From Adineta steineri (Eukaryota; Rotifera; Eurotatoria; Adinetida; Adinetidae): a stretch of DNA of 64,000 bases. Of the stretch, positions 1-11,998 are shown piece after piece. Below the pieces are notes generated by a model. It made no database searches, was not told where the DNA came from, and worked only from the letters and a program-made list of their open reading frames with translations. The DNA lies in the NCBI GenBank assembly GCA_905250115.1, contig CAJNOI010000099.1, forward strand, positions 208,698-272,697. Reading direction: 5' to 3'. Position numbers and translations under genes: made by a program. Each line of letters starts with the position of its first letter. Within the stretch, counting starts at the first letter, position 1.

Positions 1-326
1 AGATCATACCACGAAACTAGTCATATATTTTGATGAGCTAGAAATAATGATAAGGAATAGGGTAGAATATTGGTACATATATGGTAGATGAATAGATCAT
101 AAAAAGAAATTAGTCATATATTTTGATGAGCTAGAAAGAATGATATGAAATAAGTAAGAGCATTACTGTACATATGGTAGATAAATAGATCATAATAAGA
201 AACTAATCATATATTTTGATGAACTAGAAACGATGGTATGGAATAGGGCAGAACGTTAGCACACATATGGTAGATGAATAGATCATACCAAGAAACTAGT
301 AATATATTTTGATGAGCTAGATACAA
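1..326. repeat. 93-bp tandem repeat, about 3.5 copies, cut by window start
   Basis: Units begin with AGATCATA at 1, 94, 187 and 280, giving an exact 93-bp period. Each unit carries the core CATATATTTTGATGAGCTAG and ends with ATGGTAGATGAAT. Copies differ by scattered substitutions. The array starts at or before the window edge and decays after the fourth unit. It is non-coding. Confidence 0.9.
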
Positions 327-1500
327 CAATGTGGATTTAATCAGAACACCGACAAAAATACAATTTGAGAATCATTTATATCATGAAATTATTCAAGTAT
401 AGTTTTAGATTCGAGGTAAAGACTAAATTTGATTACAATCTTGATCAGTACAGAGCAAACAAATAATTTTAACAAAATCTTTCTTCGAATATTTTGTGAC
501 AATCAGTTAGAACCAGTGATTTGATACCAACTTAACATTTGCCACGTACCAAGTGAATGGCTCTAAACAAAATGTCTTCGAATACTATGTGGCTGTTAAG
601 AAAATACACAGATAAACCTATGATTGATACGTACATGCGAAGAGAATGATTCAATTCACGATTGTATCCACATATTTTTCTCACTCAAAAACGAGAATAT
701 TGAATTCTCAAAAAGATTATCAGACGTTCAGTCAATGAATATTTTATACCAATACTCTATTCAAATATATTATAAAAATCACAGCAAAGACTTTAAATTA
801 ATTAGATAAATGGAAATGCGCAAGAAGCGATTGATTGGAATCACGATTCTATTCAGTTATTGTATTTCTTACACCATATAGATATAATCTATCTAATGTA
901 TCTGCCAAATATAATAGATGAACATTTCATATTAATGTTGAATTCACAAATTATCCTCAAATGTAAGTTAGTATATGAATTTATTAATATAACAATAACA
1001 TGTGGAAAATGAAAAAAATCTAGCATGATTCTATTCAAATATCCTACTTATTGTGATAGAAAATTTAATTGCATCGTGCGATCCATAAAACTCTATGATA
1101 ACTGACTTTATGCAACAAAACATTGTTTCAGATATAGTTATGAATTTAAAACAAAACTTTAATCAGACAATATAAAAGACCCAGACACAATGGATGAATA
1201 GCTACCAGTAGCACGATTCTGTTCAACTACACTGCTTACGAATATTCAACTTGGATTAGGTCTAACATAAAAAACCTAAACACAATGGATGAATAGCTAA
1301 GACGAGCACGATTCTGTTCAACTACACTGTTTGCGCATATTCAGCTTGGATTAGGTCTAACATAAATGATGATAACATCATTAATAATAACGCTAATATC
1401 GAGGAAACTGTTCAACTATACTGCTTACGCATATTCAGCTTGCGTCAGTTTTGACATAAACGAAGATGACATCATTAATAACAACTCCCAGCTTCAGGAT
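327..1500. repeat. Diverged tandem array, monomer about 94 bp
   Basis: Two well-preserved units lie at about 1178-1370: TTCAACTACACTG occurs at 1222 and 1317, 95 bp apart, with a partial third at 1411. Weaker relatives of the motif CACGATTCTRTTCA occur near 658, 842, 1024, 1212 and 1307, with spacings close to one or two monomers. A second motif (CTTCGAATA) recurs near 485 and 577. I read this as an old satellite array that has drifted. No gene is visible. The link to the 93-bp array at 1-326 is inference from similar period and adjacency. Confidence 0.6.
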
Positions 1501-1859
1501 TCAATTCTAATATTGCGCTTCAGAATGTTAGTGCATTGACACATATTTGAATTTCAAAAGTAATAAAAATTTTGATCTATAATTGCCATTACCATAAAGG
1601 AACTTATAATGAAGATGGTAAATACCAGATAAACCATAAGCTTGTTCATTATAGAATATATTAAACGATATGGAGTTGTAAATGTAAGCTGTAATAATGA
1701 ATGGTATAATTGTGCAGTTTTGCTTCGGCTATATATACGTCGAGCTTTAGACACGGAATTATTAAGTAAAAATAGTTTTTTTTAGATGCGTAGATAATAT
1801 GACGCAAACTGGTTTATTATTAACAGTAAGAAAAACAGATCTAAGTTTATATTTAGAAA

Positions 1860-2110
1860 GAGATATGTAATTATCTTTTGTTTTCATATATGCGCATGCT
1901 CATAAAATCATCACCGAGTGTATTTTTTCGATCGTACAGCGCGAACGGTAATCACCTTTTGTTTACATAGATATGCTCGTATAACGTCATCATATAGTTT
2001 TTACTGTTTTACTCGTTAAGCAATAGATATAATTATCCTTTGTTTTCATCAACGTGTCTAAACAACGTGATCATAGAGGAGTAAAATCATATATTTCTTT
2101 TCAATATTTT
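1860..2110. repeat. 81-bp tandem repeat, three copies
   Basis: The motif TAATTATCTTTTGTTTTCAT and its variants start at 1868, 1949 and 2030, exactly 81 bp apart. Each is followed about 25 bp later by a conserved ATCAT segment. The sequence differs from the 93/95-bp arrays upstream. It is non-coding. Confidence 0.7.
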
Positions 2111-3100
2111 TGAGTAGAGAAGTGACGCATTTTGCTTAGTCATTATTTGCTTGATTCGTACTCATTAATATATCTAAATGTCTATATTTATCATCTAGCG
2201 TTACAATAAAAAAAGAAACTGGTAAATTATAGATATAAGAATATCCAAATGATGATATAACGTATGTTAAGTATTAAACTTATTTTAAAACCTTATCGTT
2301 TTCTAGGATTTATAAAGCATTATAATTTAATAAAGTGAAAAGTATTTGATTATTTGTATACGAATATTTGTGAACAGAGTTTTCGTGATGAAGACGAATC
2401 TTAATTCGACAATAATCCTCGTCCAATGATATAAGATTATTTCTCAATATGAATTGAGTACTGTTGTGTCCAAAAATCACGTATTCATCTATTCATAAAT
2501 ACATCGTTCTACTTCCGATTCAATAATGATAAAAATCAAAGTTTATATCTATTCTTATGATGCCGTGAATGATTACAAAGAGAATCGAATATTGATGACA
2601 TCTATATACACTAACATGATTAAAAAGGTTTAGGAAGAACGCAATGGTAATCAGACACGGTTGAGAGGGTATAATATAAAAATTTCAATCGAAAATAAAA
2701 CAAATAAATAAGAAAAAACTTTATTTTAACTGATTTAAGAATAATTATTAGTTCAAACTTATACAATTTCTGATCATTGAAAAAATACAATCATGAAAAT
2801 TTCAACCAATTAAGATGTTGTGAGTATGATGAGAGTATCAACAAGTCCCTGTTGATAAATAAGTGTTAATGACCTTTTTTCATCTCGTTCTTTTTTGTGG
2901 AATACCAGAATGGTATATCATTATTTTTGATTAGTTTTTTGAGAGATAACTATATTTATTTAAAAATTCTTTAAACTATATTTCTATGTTAACGATATCT
3001 TATGCAGAAATATACCGAAATCATTTTGAATGAATAAAGCACATATAACAAATAACAATAAAAGAAAAAGAGATATCAGTGGTTTCCGAAACACGAGGAA
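2111..3100. other. Intergenic, no gene seen
   Basis: AT-rich unique-looking sequence lies between the tandem arrays and the end of SCHIP1. I see no long open frame with coding character, no RNA gene and no inverted-repeat element. Confidence 0.5.
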
Positions 3101-3115
3101 AGTCATTAATATTAC

Positions 3116-3290
3116 CTTCGTGTCGTTCAAGAACTTTTTTAATTGGCCTATCTAATGACGGATTTGGATGATCAACATAAAATTTTTAAAAATAAATAAA
3201 TGAAAACAAAGTATTAAGTTAACTTAATAGCTAAAATCTTACTTGAACTTCTTCAACTCGTTCTTTCGTAACAAAGTGACTTGGTGAATG
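3116..3290 (-). other. Two possible orphan exons downstream of SCHIP1
   Basis: On the minus strand a 48-nt open block (3243-3290) is preceded by a good acceptor (CTTTTAG) and followed by a strong donor (GTAAG). Its frame encodes residues ending KERVEEVQ. A second block (3116-3151) follows an acceptor ATTAG and ends at a donor GTAATA. Both lie 3' of the SCHIP1 stop codon. They could be an alternative 3' end of SCHIP1, a small separate gene or chance. No protein family is recognised. Confidence 0.25.
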
Positions 3291-3749
3291 CTAAAAGTGT
3301 AGAAAAAATCTTAGTTTATTATTACGCCTAGTCTTTATATCTATGTCAGTTGCCATTTCTGTAAGCTTTTTCATTACCCAATTCTACGTTTGATAAATAA
3401 ACTTAACGACAACTTAATAATACACTTGAGAAAAGTTTCACTAGTAATCAGGCACGCTATTACTACTATTTACAACTCTCATATTCTATCTCTAAACACT
3501 TGTATTGATTAGTTTATAATACAAAACTGATATAAATCATATTTGTAGTTGAGTTTATTTTTTAGTTCATAAAACTGCAAAACATTTATTTTAATAATCA
3601 AAAAAGTCGAAAAAAGAAAAAAAACTCAGCCTAGCCCTATTGATTCACAGAAAAACGTAATAATACACATCCAAAACACGCATATACATATATGTAAAAT
3701 CATTAAATTAATCAGAAGAAAAAAAACCGGAAGAAAGTTTAATATTGAT

Positions 3750-6700
3750 TTAAATAAAAGTAGCTTTGCGTAAAAGATTATGAAGAAGAGATTTTTTTTG
3801 TACATCTTGTTGTTGTGTTGTTGGTGATTTAACAATAACAACACGTTGTGTTGTTCCATTTGTTGATGTTCGTTTTGCTTCTGATGATAAATTAGCAGCA
3901 CGTTCTTGTAAACGTCTAAAATTTCATTATTTAATATATTATCAAAATTTATTAAAATTTTTACTTTGTCAAATCTTCAATATCAACAAGTATTGAATCT
4001 TGTTCCATACTTAAAGAATCTCTATCCATTAGAAGTTTAACTAATTCTTCATTGTAACCTTAAATCGAATAATAAGTTTCCTTTTATTGGGAAAAAAACG
4101 GAAAACATACTTTCGATTTGACAATGTAAATCATTCACAATAATCTGTAATTGTCCAATATTCATATCTTCAAGTATTCGAAGTGATAATGGTTTATCAC
4201 CATTAGTATTAATACCAATCTTTAATAAATACAAGAAGAAATTTCATATGACGAAAAGAATTATTTAACATACAATATCATAAAGTGGAGATTTTTTCTT
4301 TTTTAAAACTCGTCGTTCGATTTGTACTTGCATTCGAGCCATTTTTGCACCAAGTACAAGAGCGACTTTAGCTTCTTCCTTTAAAAACAAAAGAAAATCA
4401 AATAAGAAAAAATGTTTATTTTATTTTACTTTTAATCTTTGTTGTTTAGTAAGAATATCTTCATCATTATTTGCTGTTGCCGATGAAATAATTTCATCTG
4501 TTTTTGAATTTTTCAATCTTGTTTTTGAATTTGTTGAAACCTTGAAAACAAAAAATATCATTTAAAATAACGAAAAAACTAAACTTTCTTACCACATCAT
4601 TATCAGACGATTCATTTGCTTGATGATGTTCGTTAACAAAACATATTTGTAAATTTGAGCCTGTAAAATCATAAGTATTCTCACTTGTACTATTTGCCAT
4701 CGGAAATCGCAATTAATAAGATGGATAAAAAAGGATTCCTATTTTCCTGTCTATTTACAAACGAACAAAACAGTAGGAAATATCCTAAGACAAATGTTCC
4801 TTTCTTTTTTTTTCCCTATACCACATGTCTATCTATCTCCCGCCTTTCTAAGTGTCATTCACTTTCTATGTAAAGACTAATCATGATTGATGACATCGTC
4901 TTCATTACGACCGATGTATTAAAGGTGTCGATAGATATATTATTAACTTTACTCTAATTTCATTTTTTTTTACCTTGTCGACGTCGATGTGATGTTGTGA
5001 TCATTGTTTTTTTTATATAATCTGATGTATAATAATCTTCATTTTCACCTTCAGATTCATTTCCCGCTGCTAATTTGCGTCGAATTTCATCACGATCATT
5101 TAATCGAGCCTTTGATAAAAAATAAAAAAGAATTTATCAGAGTCGCATGTTTCTACTTATCGAACAGCATGACGGAATAAAACAACGACCTTCTCTCTAT
5201 ATCGCTTACATGCAAACACTCATGCCACTTCCAATTTACCATAATTTTTAGTTATCACTCGGTTTGCGATCAAACACTATAGTCTAAGTAAGGCGTTCTT
5301 GTTTGTATACGTTTTATTAATCGGAATTTTTTTTGGTGCGGAAAATAAGAACGGGAAAAAAGAAAGAGAAAAAAAGACTTTTCTTTCTTTTTGTTTCATC
5401 ATCATTATTCTAATATTATCGGCATCATTATTATTATTATTATTATTATTATTAATATTATTTTTGTTGTTGTTCTTGTTGCTGTAGGCCTAAGTACAAG
5501 ACAACGATCAAAAAAAAACCCGGCACTACAATAATGGCGTAAAAAACAACAGCAGAGTCGACTGATTTTTGTTGATTACTAGCGGTTATTATCAAAAGAA
5601 ATATACTGTATGACACCTTCTGTGTTTTATCTTGTCATTTAAAGATAATATGACACATTTATAGGTCTTGTATAGTAAATATCGAGAGATATATTCTATT
5701 TCGGTATGGAAAAATTATTTGCCAAATCTCAAGAGTAATCAAACATATAAAAACATAGATAGTAAGTATCCTTGTATTATTCGCTAAATGTTGGTGGAAT
5801 GTTTCTTCCTACACATCGAACTAATTTTTTATTGTCTAGAGATTTTATTTTGATTGATTACCTTAGAAATGAATCGATTAACTTACTTTTAATTCTAGAC
5901 GGATATTGTTTAAATTATACTCAAATTTTATTTCATTATTATACAAATAATAAGTGTATAGATCCATAATAATAAACAAAAAGAACACCTTTTTTTCTTT
6001 GTTCTAATTTTATTTTACGACTAATTATAAAAAGAATGAACAAGTTGAATGTAAGTAAAACAGAAGAAGGAAAAAAAGAAGAAGAAAAGAAGCAGAAGAA
6101 ACTAAGAGAATTATATTTCTAATAAAGTGCTGCTAACAACATTATTAAGAAACAGAAAGAGAGAACAGAAAAAAAAGATGATTATGAAATTTATATTACT
6201 ACTAACTGCTTTTTTGCATAATATGTAACATAGTATATGTCTTTTTTCCATTTTTTTTTTGAAAGTAAAGAACGAGAAATACAATGACTAACACGTACAT
6301 GTACGCGTTAAAATGAGTTTTGTTGACAATGAAAACTTCATTACTATTAAATAGATAGCTTCGGGTGTTCTTATTTGAAAATGTTAAATATATTAGTATT
6401 ATTATAAATTTCAAAATAGTTACATAAAGACTAAATCTTTTTCTTTCGCTAATCGATTCTTATCTTATTTATTCAAGTATACTTTATGTCTATTAAGATT
6501 AATGTATCTTAGATGAGATGATGATACTTGATTGTTCTTTTATTCGAGAAAATCTATAGGATTTCAGAATAAATGATTCTCTTCATTAGTATTGAATTCT
6601 TATTCATAAGAAATTAGTTATGATTATATTGTTACTTGAAGTAAATGAAACTTCAACGACAGATTATAATTGTCTAAAACGTGTATTTATGCTTAGAATA

Positions 6701-8549
6701 GAAAATTTTCTATAAGAATGGCATGTCAAAAATTAGTATGAATTATCTAGAAAATTAAATCAAAAATCGACTTGTTTTTATGAACATTGAATCTAATATT
6801 CGCTTATTTGTTTCATAAGAATCATCAAGGTTTATTAACAATGTCCTTGGAGTAGTTGTAGGAAGTACGGAAATTATGTTACTTCCTTTCTATAACAAGT
6901 ATAATAGTATTGCTTTCATGTGATTAGAATAGATAACGAATTTAAATCATGCCGCTATTCTTTGTATCAATCGTAGAATATTTGATTAAAAAAAATAAAC
7001 TTTCATCATAGTTCAGCAATAGAAATACTCTCAAAGATCTATAAGATTAGATTCGTTGAGAAGCCGTAGGGAAATTTACATGAAAATTCCATAGGTAAAT
7101 CTGTTATATGTATTCTCTATCGACAATCAGATTCCTAAACTCACAATAATATTATATTTACTCAAAAATTCATTAAAATAATATGAAATAAAATTTCTAT
7201 CAATAATTTAGGTAGTTATTTTTAAAGTTCATACCGATTTAAGTTAGATAATCTTTGATACTATTAACATCAAAAGATAACACAATTCTTTTTCTGCACG
7301 TACTCTTCCAATGTCAAATTCAATTCTAAATTGTTCATCCAAAAAAATGTTTAATTAACATACGATTAGAGGTGTAAGCCGTGCGGCTGAGCAGTCGCCG
7401 CCGATGGTACTCGAAATTTTCAAACCTACGCCACCGAACATTTAAAAAAAATTTAAAACGTGGCGCCGCCGCTAATTACCCTACCGGCTTACACCTCTAT
7501 TCACAATTGTAAACTATTCTTTTTTTCTTAATCCAATATGATTGAGAGAGAAAAAAATACCTTATCGTATCGTTCTCGTTCAATTTGTGCTTGTTTAAGT
7601 TGTTTCTCGAGATTTTCCCAATCAACTTGTGGTAATAAACTTTCGTTTGTATATAATAAATCTGTATCATCAGGTTCATGATTGATTTCATTAGTATTAT
7701 TTTGAGTAGATACATCTTGTCCTACAAGATCATCATTAGTTTGACTAAATAATAAGAGAAATAATATATGATTTTTTTTTCATTTTCGTTTTTTAAATTA
7801 CTTATTTGTTTCTTTAATTCGATTGGGAAATAATCGTGATGAAAATGATGTACTTGTTGGTAAAGGTCTAGTTAAATCATCATCTCCGGTTATATTTGAA
7901 GTACCAAATGTTCGTACAACATCAGCAGCAAGATTTGATAATTTTTGTTTAATATCATTAGCAAATGTATGATTAATCTTAGATGGTAATATTCGATGTT
8001 GACGAAGTTGAATATCTTCATCCTCACTTGAAGATGATGAGGACGATGATGATGATGATGAAGATGATTTATCATAAATATCTCGTGAATTGGTATCATC
8101 TAATTCGAATTCATCATCAAAATCTGGATCTTCAGCTGGTGAAAAAACAGGTTTCATTCGTTTGAGAGGTGCTAAAGGTTTTGATAATGACTCCTTAGAA
8201 AACAAAAAAAAAACAAATTAGAATTGATTTTTATTTATATTAATATATATTAATTTACATGATTAGATGGTTGTAATTCAGATTTAATTATCTGACGTGT
8301 TGTACTAACATTTTGACTACTATTACGAATTAATTGTTGAGCTAAATTTAAATAATTAATTTTTTTAACACGTTTTGTAAATGCTTCTTCTGTTTCATTT
8401 TCATCACGTGAAATATGATGATCTTTTATGAATTGATTAAGATTTGTTGTTGTTGATAAATCAGCTTTTTGTAAATAATCATGAAGAAAATCAGAAGATG
8501 TTGAAGGAACTTTATCTTCTTCGGTAAGAATTTCATTGGATTTTAACAT
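3750..8549 (-). CDS. SCHIP1: Schwannomin-interacting protein 1 homologue
   Basis: Predicted 551-aa protein from ten exons (8549-8259, 8193-7802, 7744-7561, 5109-4974, 4660-4593, 4540-4430, 4378-4274, 4219-4111, 4058-3965, 3915-3750), all with GT..AG introns and a continuous frame. The C-terminal half carries the SCHIP1 signatures: an IRRKLAAG-like segment, LQICFVNE (about residues 338-345), then the coiled-coil domain with GQLQIIVNDLHCQIES and a nearby VDIEDLT. In vertebrates SCHIP1 binds merlin/schwannomin and ankyrin-G and acts at the membrane cytoskeleton, including axon initial segments; that role here is by homology. The N-terminal half is acidic and low-complexity, with a run of 14 serines near residues 140-153. 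Intron 3 (5110-7560) is unusually long and hosts a MITE. The start is the first ATG of the open frame. Confidence 0.9.
5110..7366. other. Long SCHIP1 intron, part outside the MITE
   Basis: This is non-coding sequence inside intron 3 of SCHIP1. It includes an (ATT)n microsatellite at about 5425-5475 running into GTT-rich sequence, purine-rich stretches near 6060-6180, and otherwise featureless AT-rich DNA. The flanking exons join in phase, and no intermediate exon is needed. Confidence 0.6.
7367..7499. mobile_element. Tc1/mariner-type MITE in SCHIP1 intron 3
   Basis: A 133-bp GC-rich segment in AT-rich surroundings is bounded by perfect 15-bp terminal inverted repeats, TAGAGGTGTAAGCCG on the left and its exact complement on the right. 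The outermost TA on each side fits a TA target duplication, as expected for Tc1/mariner-type elements. There is no coding capacity, so it is non-autonomous. It lies 62 bp from SCHIP1 exon 3. Confidence 0.85.
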
Positions 8550-9122
8550 GATTTACTTTCGAACAACAATCAATTATCAATCAATATATTTCTCTATATA
8601 TATATACACAAGATTGTAGTGTGTGTTGATCTTGATTTAAATGTGTAGAATGGCTTCTTTTTTTCGACCAATCTGGTGATGTACGACGCTACAATCGATG
8701 CACTTATCTATATAGTCAATGATATATGAGATAAACTCTTAGGCTTGAATAAAGTTGAGTCTCGTATAAATTGACAAACTAAATATCTAAAAAAAAACTT
8801 AAATTTAGTCTCTAGTTTTTGAAAATATATTCATCAATAGTGTCATATCTGATTAAATACCACAAGTATTGATACAAATCTCTATCAAGCAATAATTAAA
8901 TAATAAATCATATATAACTATGCAAAAATCGAAACATTTTTTAAATTTTAATTCTAATCTAATGATTGATCTACTCATAGACATATTTTTCTCCAAACTA
9001 AACTATTATTCTTATAATCATTACAAAACTAAATGTCGATTAGTTTATAAATGTATTTTTTGCTGTGTATATAAATGTCACAGAATAGTAATGGTTAATG
9101 TCAACTATTATATTTTTTATCA
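8550..9122. promoter_or_regulatory. Shared upstream region of SCHIP1 and PGAM5
   Basis: These 573 bp separate the divergent start codons of SCHIP1 and PGAM5, so promoters of both genes should lie here. An (AT)-rich run occurs near 8590-8610. I see no distinctive element. An open frame at 8920-9147 ends inside the first PGAM5 exon in another frame and looks spurious. Confidence 0.45.
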
Positions 9123-10047
9123 ATGTATGTCATCTGGTTCCATCTGATATCATTATATATCATCGGATTTTGTATGGGTATTATTTTAACAGTGATTACC
9201 TATCATCAGAATAGTATATTAGAAGATATTCATTTAAATAGAACTGTGAATCAAATATTATTCTCATCACTATGGAATAATTCTTGGGATAGGTAGTTTA
9301 TCTTAGATGTCTATGAATAGTTATTATATTCTTGTTTGATATAGTTTAAAACAAGAAAATAATTGGTCTCGTCATCTTTATTTAATTCGTCATGGAAAAT
9401 ATTTTCAAAATGCTAAGAATATCAAGAAAATGAAATTAACTTCATTAGGTAAAGAACAAATAACATATACCGGAAAATATTTAAATGAAATGAATATAAA
9501 ATTTGATCGTCTTATTCATTCGGGTATGATTCGTGCATTACAAAGTGCAATAATAATTAATCAACAATTAAATTATCCACTTAAATTAATCGAAGATAAA
9601 AATTTAGCTGAAGGTTTACCTGTTCTACCAAGTCCTTATGTTAATCTAACCCAACGGCAAATTAATGTAAAATAATAATTGTAAAAGCTTGTATTTTTTC
9701 TAAGAATATAATATTTATAGTCTTATAGTCATAAACAAAGAATGGATGAAGCTTTCCGAACTTATTTTCATCGAGCCTATTATAAACAATATAAAGATAC
9801 ACATGATATTATTGTATTTCATGCAAATGTATTACGATACTTTATTTGCAAGTAAGTTATCTAATATAGTTTATTATTAATAATCTGTTATTCTATTAGA
9901 GTAATGCAGTTTCCTATTGCATTCTGGTTAAATATAGAATTAAATCATGGTTCGATTACACATATAACTATATTAAGTAATGGAAATGTTATTTTACAAA
10001 AAGTTGGTGATAGTGGATTTATTCCATCAAATAAATTGACAGTTTAA
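9123..10047 (+). CDS. PGAM5: PGAM5-type mitochondrial Ser/Thr phosphatase
   Basis: Predicted 256-aa protein from four exons (9123-9292, 9345-9666, 9721-9851, 9900-10047). An N-terminal hydrophobic segment (about residues 3-26) fits the membrane anchor of PGAM5. WNNSWD at 51-56 corresponds to the multimerisation motif WDxNWD. The histidine phosphatase fold follows: LIRHG with catalytic His73, the HSGMIRA segment, an LAEGLP segment, FHANVLRY with the second catalytic His198, then LNHGSIT and GDSGFIP. PGAM5 is a phosphoglycerate-mutase-fold enzyme that dephosphorylates proteins at mitochondrial membranes and acts in mitophagy and cell-death signalling. The start at 9123 is the first ATG after an in-frame stop. 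For exon 3 the acceptor at 9719-9720 was chosen because the one 8 nt downstream would give an immediate stop. Confidence 0.92.
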
Positions 10048-10090
10048 TTATTGTAATGTGATTTTATTCTCTGACATCTTTATCAATTAT

Positions 10091-10288
10091 CTAAAATATG
10101 GTTATATACACATATTTGTGATTTTTAGTAATATAAATATATATCTTTCTTTTTCCTAATCGATCATGATCTGTCATTTTCAATATTCTTTGATCATCTA
10201 CTTGAACTAATCTAGTAGGAAGTATAGAATATTGATTGGTTATCATCGAATTACTATTCGATATTAGTATCATTAAAAATGAAACCAT
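10091..10288 (-). CDS. Small ORF, secreted-peptide-like, uncertain
   Basis: A 65-codon frame lies on the strand opposite the PGAM5 3' flank. It opens with a short hydrophobic segment (MVSFLMILI) and contains DRLGKRK, which looks like a Gly-Lys-Arg amidation and cleavage site of a peptide precursor. It is short, has no recognisable family and may be chance in AT-rich DNA. Confidence 0.2.
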   Translation of the reverse strand: MVSFLMILISNSNSMITNQYSILPTRLVQVDDQRILKMTDHDRLGKRKIYIYITKNHKYVYITIF

Positions 10289-10842
10289 AGGGATGTATAT
10301 AGATAAACATAAACTGTAGGAAATTTAATTAGGTAAATTAATTCAAACGTATTGAAATGATTTTCTTGTTTTTAAACAAACAAATTAAAAGTGAAACTAC
10401 TAAACATTTTTCTACAACTTTTGTGGAAATTGATGCGATGCTGCTATGTATTACCAATGTATAAATGATATACGATGAAGCGAAACGTTTGATGTTCATG
10501 CCTTATTGTTCAATCGGATAAGCAACAGCGCCATCTCATATCGTTTTGAACATATTGAACATTTTTTTAAATCTTCAAAATCTAATATTATTTAATAGAA
10601 AAGATATAATTTCAAGATCAAATTTGAAAATTTAGCTCATTATTATTAATATTCGACTGAAATCCATCTATCGTATTAATAACACTGACCAATGGTCAAC
10701 TCCGTTGAGATGATAGCCATATTTGTTTGTTTGTACTCGCACATGATCATTATCATTTGACTTTTACTATCCCCTATTTAATATATTCTCTAATAAATAT
10801 TTTCAATATTCCTTTAAATTTAATTTGAACCGTCAGTTGATA
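10289..10842. promoter_or_regulatory. Intergenic upstream of syndecan
   Basis: AT-rich sequence before the syndecan start codon. It should contain the syndecan promoter and 5' UTR. No distinct motif or RNA gene is recognised. Confidence 0.4.
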
Positions 10843-11764
10843 ATGTTTATTCAACTGTTGGTTACATGTATTTGTCTTGTAATTGTTGTTCAATCAACAG
10901 TAACAAATAGTTCAAAAGATCAACCTCTTGGTGCTTTGACATTACCTAAACAAGCATCAGTTTATGATGATTATGATTTAAATGATCAAAAAACATTAGG
11001 AAATAATGCTGAAGGTAGTGGTGGTGCAGCAAGTCTTGATGAATATGCTGATGATGATGAAGAAGAACAACTATCAAAAGTTACTGCTAATCGTAATAGT
11101 AGTACAACAATAATGACTACTACACGAACAACAACTATGGCAATATTAACAACAACATCAACAACAACAACGACATCAACTACTACTACTACTAGTACTA
11201 CTACATATTCAACAACTACAACAATCTTAATCAATAAATGGTCAAAAACTACATTTAATTATGACCAACCGAAAAAGAAAAGTCCAAGTAGTACAACATC
11301 ATCATCACCATCACCACCCTATAATGATATAGATGCAAGTGAATTTAAAGATGATCATGAAGAATATGCTGATGAACTTGAAGATGATGCTTATTACAAT
11401 GAACCAACATTATCAAACAAAGTTTCTAGTACTTCATTTACACCACCTCCATATCCAATGCTAACAACTCGTCAGTCATTAACTACGAATCAGACAAGAC
11501 CTATATGGACAATTTTTAGTTTTCTAACACGTCCACCGATTGCAATAGGTATTCTTGCTGGTAAGTCATTTGTATATATGTAAATAAAAGAAAAGAAATT
11601 CTTTTTTAGGTTTAGCCGTAGGTATTTTAACATCTATTATTCTTCTTATTTGTATTATTCGACGTTATCATAAACGTGAAAAATCTCATTCATCATATAC
11701 AACAGGTTTACTTTATCCAAATCAATATGGTTATTCAAAATCACCACAAGAATTTTATGCTTAA
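10843..11764 (+). CDS. SDC: Syndecan
   Basis: Predicted 290-aa type I membrane proteoglycan core from two exons (10843-11560, 11610-11764). It has an N-terminal signal peptide. The ectodomain has Ser-Gly in an acidic context (EGSGGAASLDEYADDDEE), which fits heparan sulfate attachment, followed by a Thr-rich mucin-like stretch and a second acidic patch. The transmembrane helix spans the exon junction (roughly IAIGILAGLAVGILTSIILL). The short cytoplasmic tail starts with basic residues (RRYHKREK) and ends in EFYA, the invariant syndecan C-terminus that binds PDZ proteins such as syntenin and CASK. This is decisive for the family. The ATG at 10843 precedes the signal peptide directly. A convergent LRR gene ends 234 bp downstream. 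Confidence 0.95.
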
Positions 11765-11965
11765 AACACATTAACTTTTAATGAATTTTTACATGAATTT
11801 TCTTATCTTTGTGTTGTTGTTTTGTTCAGTAGCTACTATTAAATATTATCAAGCTCAATTTTATGTGTATGTCATTTCTGTAATATGAATTTATATTTGT
11901 GTGTGTGCATGTGTGTATCAGGTTGATAAAGATATCTCATTTTGTTCCTTTGCTTATAAATGTAG

Positions 11966-11971
11966 AATAAA
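11966..11971 (+). terminator. Candidate poly(A) signal of syndecan
   Basis: AATAAA lies about 200 bp after the syndecan stop codon, just before the convergent LRR gene ends at 11999. Confidence 0.5.
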
Positions 11972-11998
11972 TAAAATATTCAAGTGTCTTGTCTTATA

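Noticed and set aside
10986-11234. Val-rich minus-strand frame
   Set aside because: It is the complement of the Thr-codon-rich syndecan ectodomain.
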